DNA of 11,927 bases from Nitrosarchaeum sp. GTDB lineage: Archaea; Thermoproteota; Nitrososphaeria; Nitrososphaerales; Nitrosopumilaceae. The notes under the pieces are model-generated. The model worked only from the letters and a program-made list of their open reading frames with translations, did no database searches and was not told the origin of the DNA. Of this stretch, positions 11,683 through 11,927 are shown in pieces. The position numbers were made by a program, and so were the translations under genes. The stretch spans positions 1-11,927 of the forward strand of contig SICY01000014.1 in the NCBI GenBank assembly GCA_009697485.1. The letters are read 5' to 3'. The stretch's first letter is position 1, and the number at the start of each line of letters is the position of its first letter.

Positions 11683-11927
11683 TTATGTATTATTATCTTG
11701 AATTTCTCTAGAAGTTACTGATGATTTCTTTTTTCTCATCATAACTACAAGTCCAATTAATACAATAATTCCAAGTAGAATATAGACAATAATGTCTTGA
11801 CTTACATTTGATACTGACGCTGAAGGATTATTTTGTGTGGTGGATTTTTCATCACTAATAATCGTTGTACCTATAATTGATACATTGCCTGAATTATCAG
11901 GTCTTATGTTAAGCCAAATATGTGTTC
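11683..11927 (-). CDS. Membrane-anchored surface protein, C-terminal fragment
   Basis: The gene enters from beyond the right edge; 80 codons to the stop (TAA, minus strand, at 11685-11683) are visible. The order is a beta-like end of an extracellular domain (THIWLNIRPDNSGNVSIIGT), a low-complexity Ser/Thr/Asn linker (about 28-43 of the fragment), a single membrane helix (DIIVYILLGIIVLIGLVVMM) and a short basic cytoplasmic tail beginning RKKKSS. This is the normal layout of archaeal surface proteins held by a C-terminal transmembrane anchor, with the bulk outside the cell. The identity of the outer domain is not in the window. There is no archaeosortase PEF/PGF-CTERM motif before the helix. 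Confidence 0.8.
   Translation of the reverse strand, partial: THIWLNIRPDNSGNVSIIGTTIISDEKSTTQNNPSASVSNVSQDIIVYILLGIIVLIGLVVMMRKKKSSVTSREIQDNNT

Noticed and set aside
1..11927. tRNA or rRNA genes, CRISPR arrays, insertion sequences, phage genes or a defence system
   Set aside because: I looked for cloverleaf-like GC-rich segments, spaced direct repeats, transposase or integrase motifs and terminal inverted repeats and saw none; gaps between genes are under about 100 bp.

Overview
The window looks like an ordinary, tightly packed chromosomal stretch from an ammonia-oxidising-type archaeon (Nitrososphaerota, formerly Thaumarchaeota; Nitrosopumilus-like). The evidence is indirect: very AT-rich DNA, an archaeal/eukaryotic PCNA sliding clamp, an archaeal-type tyrosyl-tRNA synthetase, TATA-like boxes 25-30 bp ahead of most start codons, frequent TTG starts without Shine-Dalgarno sequences, and many tiny zinc-binding proteins. 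No ammonia monooxygenase gene, rRNA, tRNA, CRISPR array or mobile element is visible. No gap between genes exceeds about 100 bp.

Layout. Positions 1-274 hold the C-terminal end of PCNA. Then, all on the plus strand, come aspartate kinase (310-1713), a secreted protein with a duplicated domain (1754-3214) and the corrin-ring methyltransferase CbiH/CobJ (3266-4060). CbiH meets tyrosyl-tRNA synthetase tail to tail (4057-5103, minus). Next are two small plus-strand proteins (5204-5413 and a winged-helix protein at 5467-5817), a minus-strand C2H2 zinc-finger protein (5914-6099), a plus-strand zinc-binding protein (6234-6623) and a four-helix membrane protein (6636-7208, minus). A divergent promoter region leads to a plus-strand pair: a DegT/DnrJ-type aminotransferase (7291-8379) overlapping an MtrA-like, possibly corrinoid-binding protein (8372-8842). 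That pair converges on a minus-strand series: a signal-peptide protein (10139-10588), a PfkB-family kinase (9234-10127) and a short dUTPase/MazG-like pyrophosphatase (8839-9183). The end has a two-domain putative DNA-binding protein (10719-11210), two divergent tiny zinc proteins (11203-11394 minus, 11444-11599 plus) and the C-terminal membrane anchor of a surface protein (11683-11927, minus, cut by the window edge).

How the genes relate. Most seem to be single-gene transcription units with their own TATA box, so adjacency says little about shared function. Only the aminotransferase/MtrA-like pair looks translationally coupled. Biosynthesis is represented by aspartate kinase (Lys/Thr/Met branch) and CbiH (cobalamin). 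The MtrA-like protein is a plausible user of a cobamide, but that link is inference. Nucleotide metabolism is represented by the dUTPase-like enzyme and perhaps the PfkB kinase.

The items most worth a second look are the free-standing MtrA-like protein, the duplicated secreted protein, the uncharacterised membrane protein, and the leaderless/TTG gene architecture, including one TATA-like palindrome that may serve two divergent zinc-protein genes.
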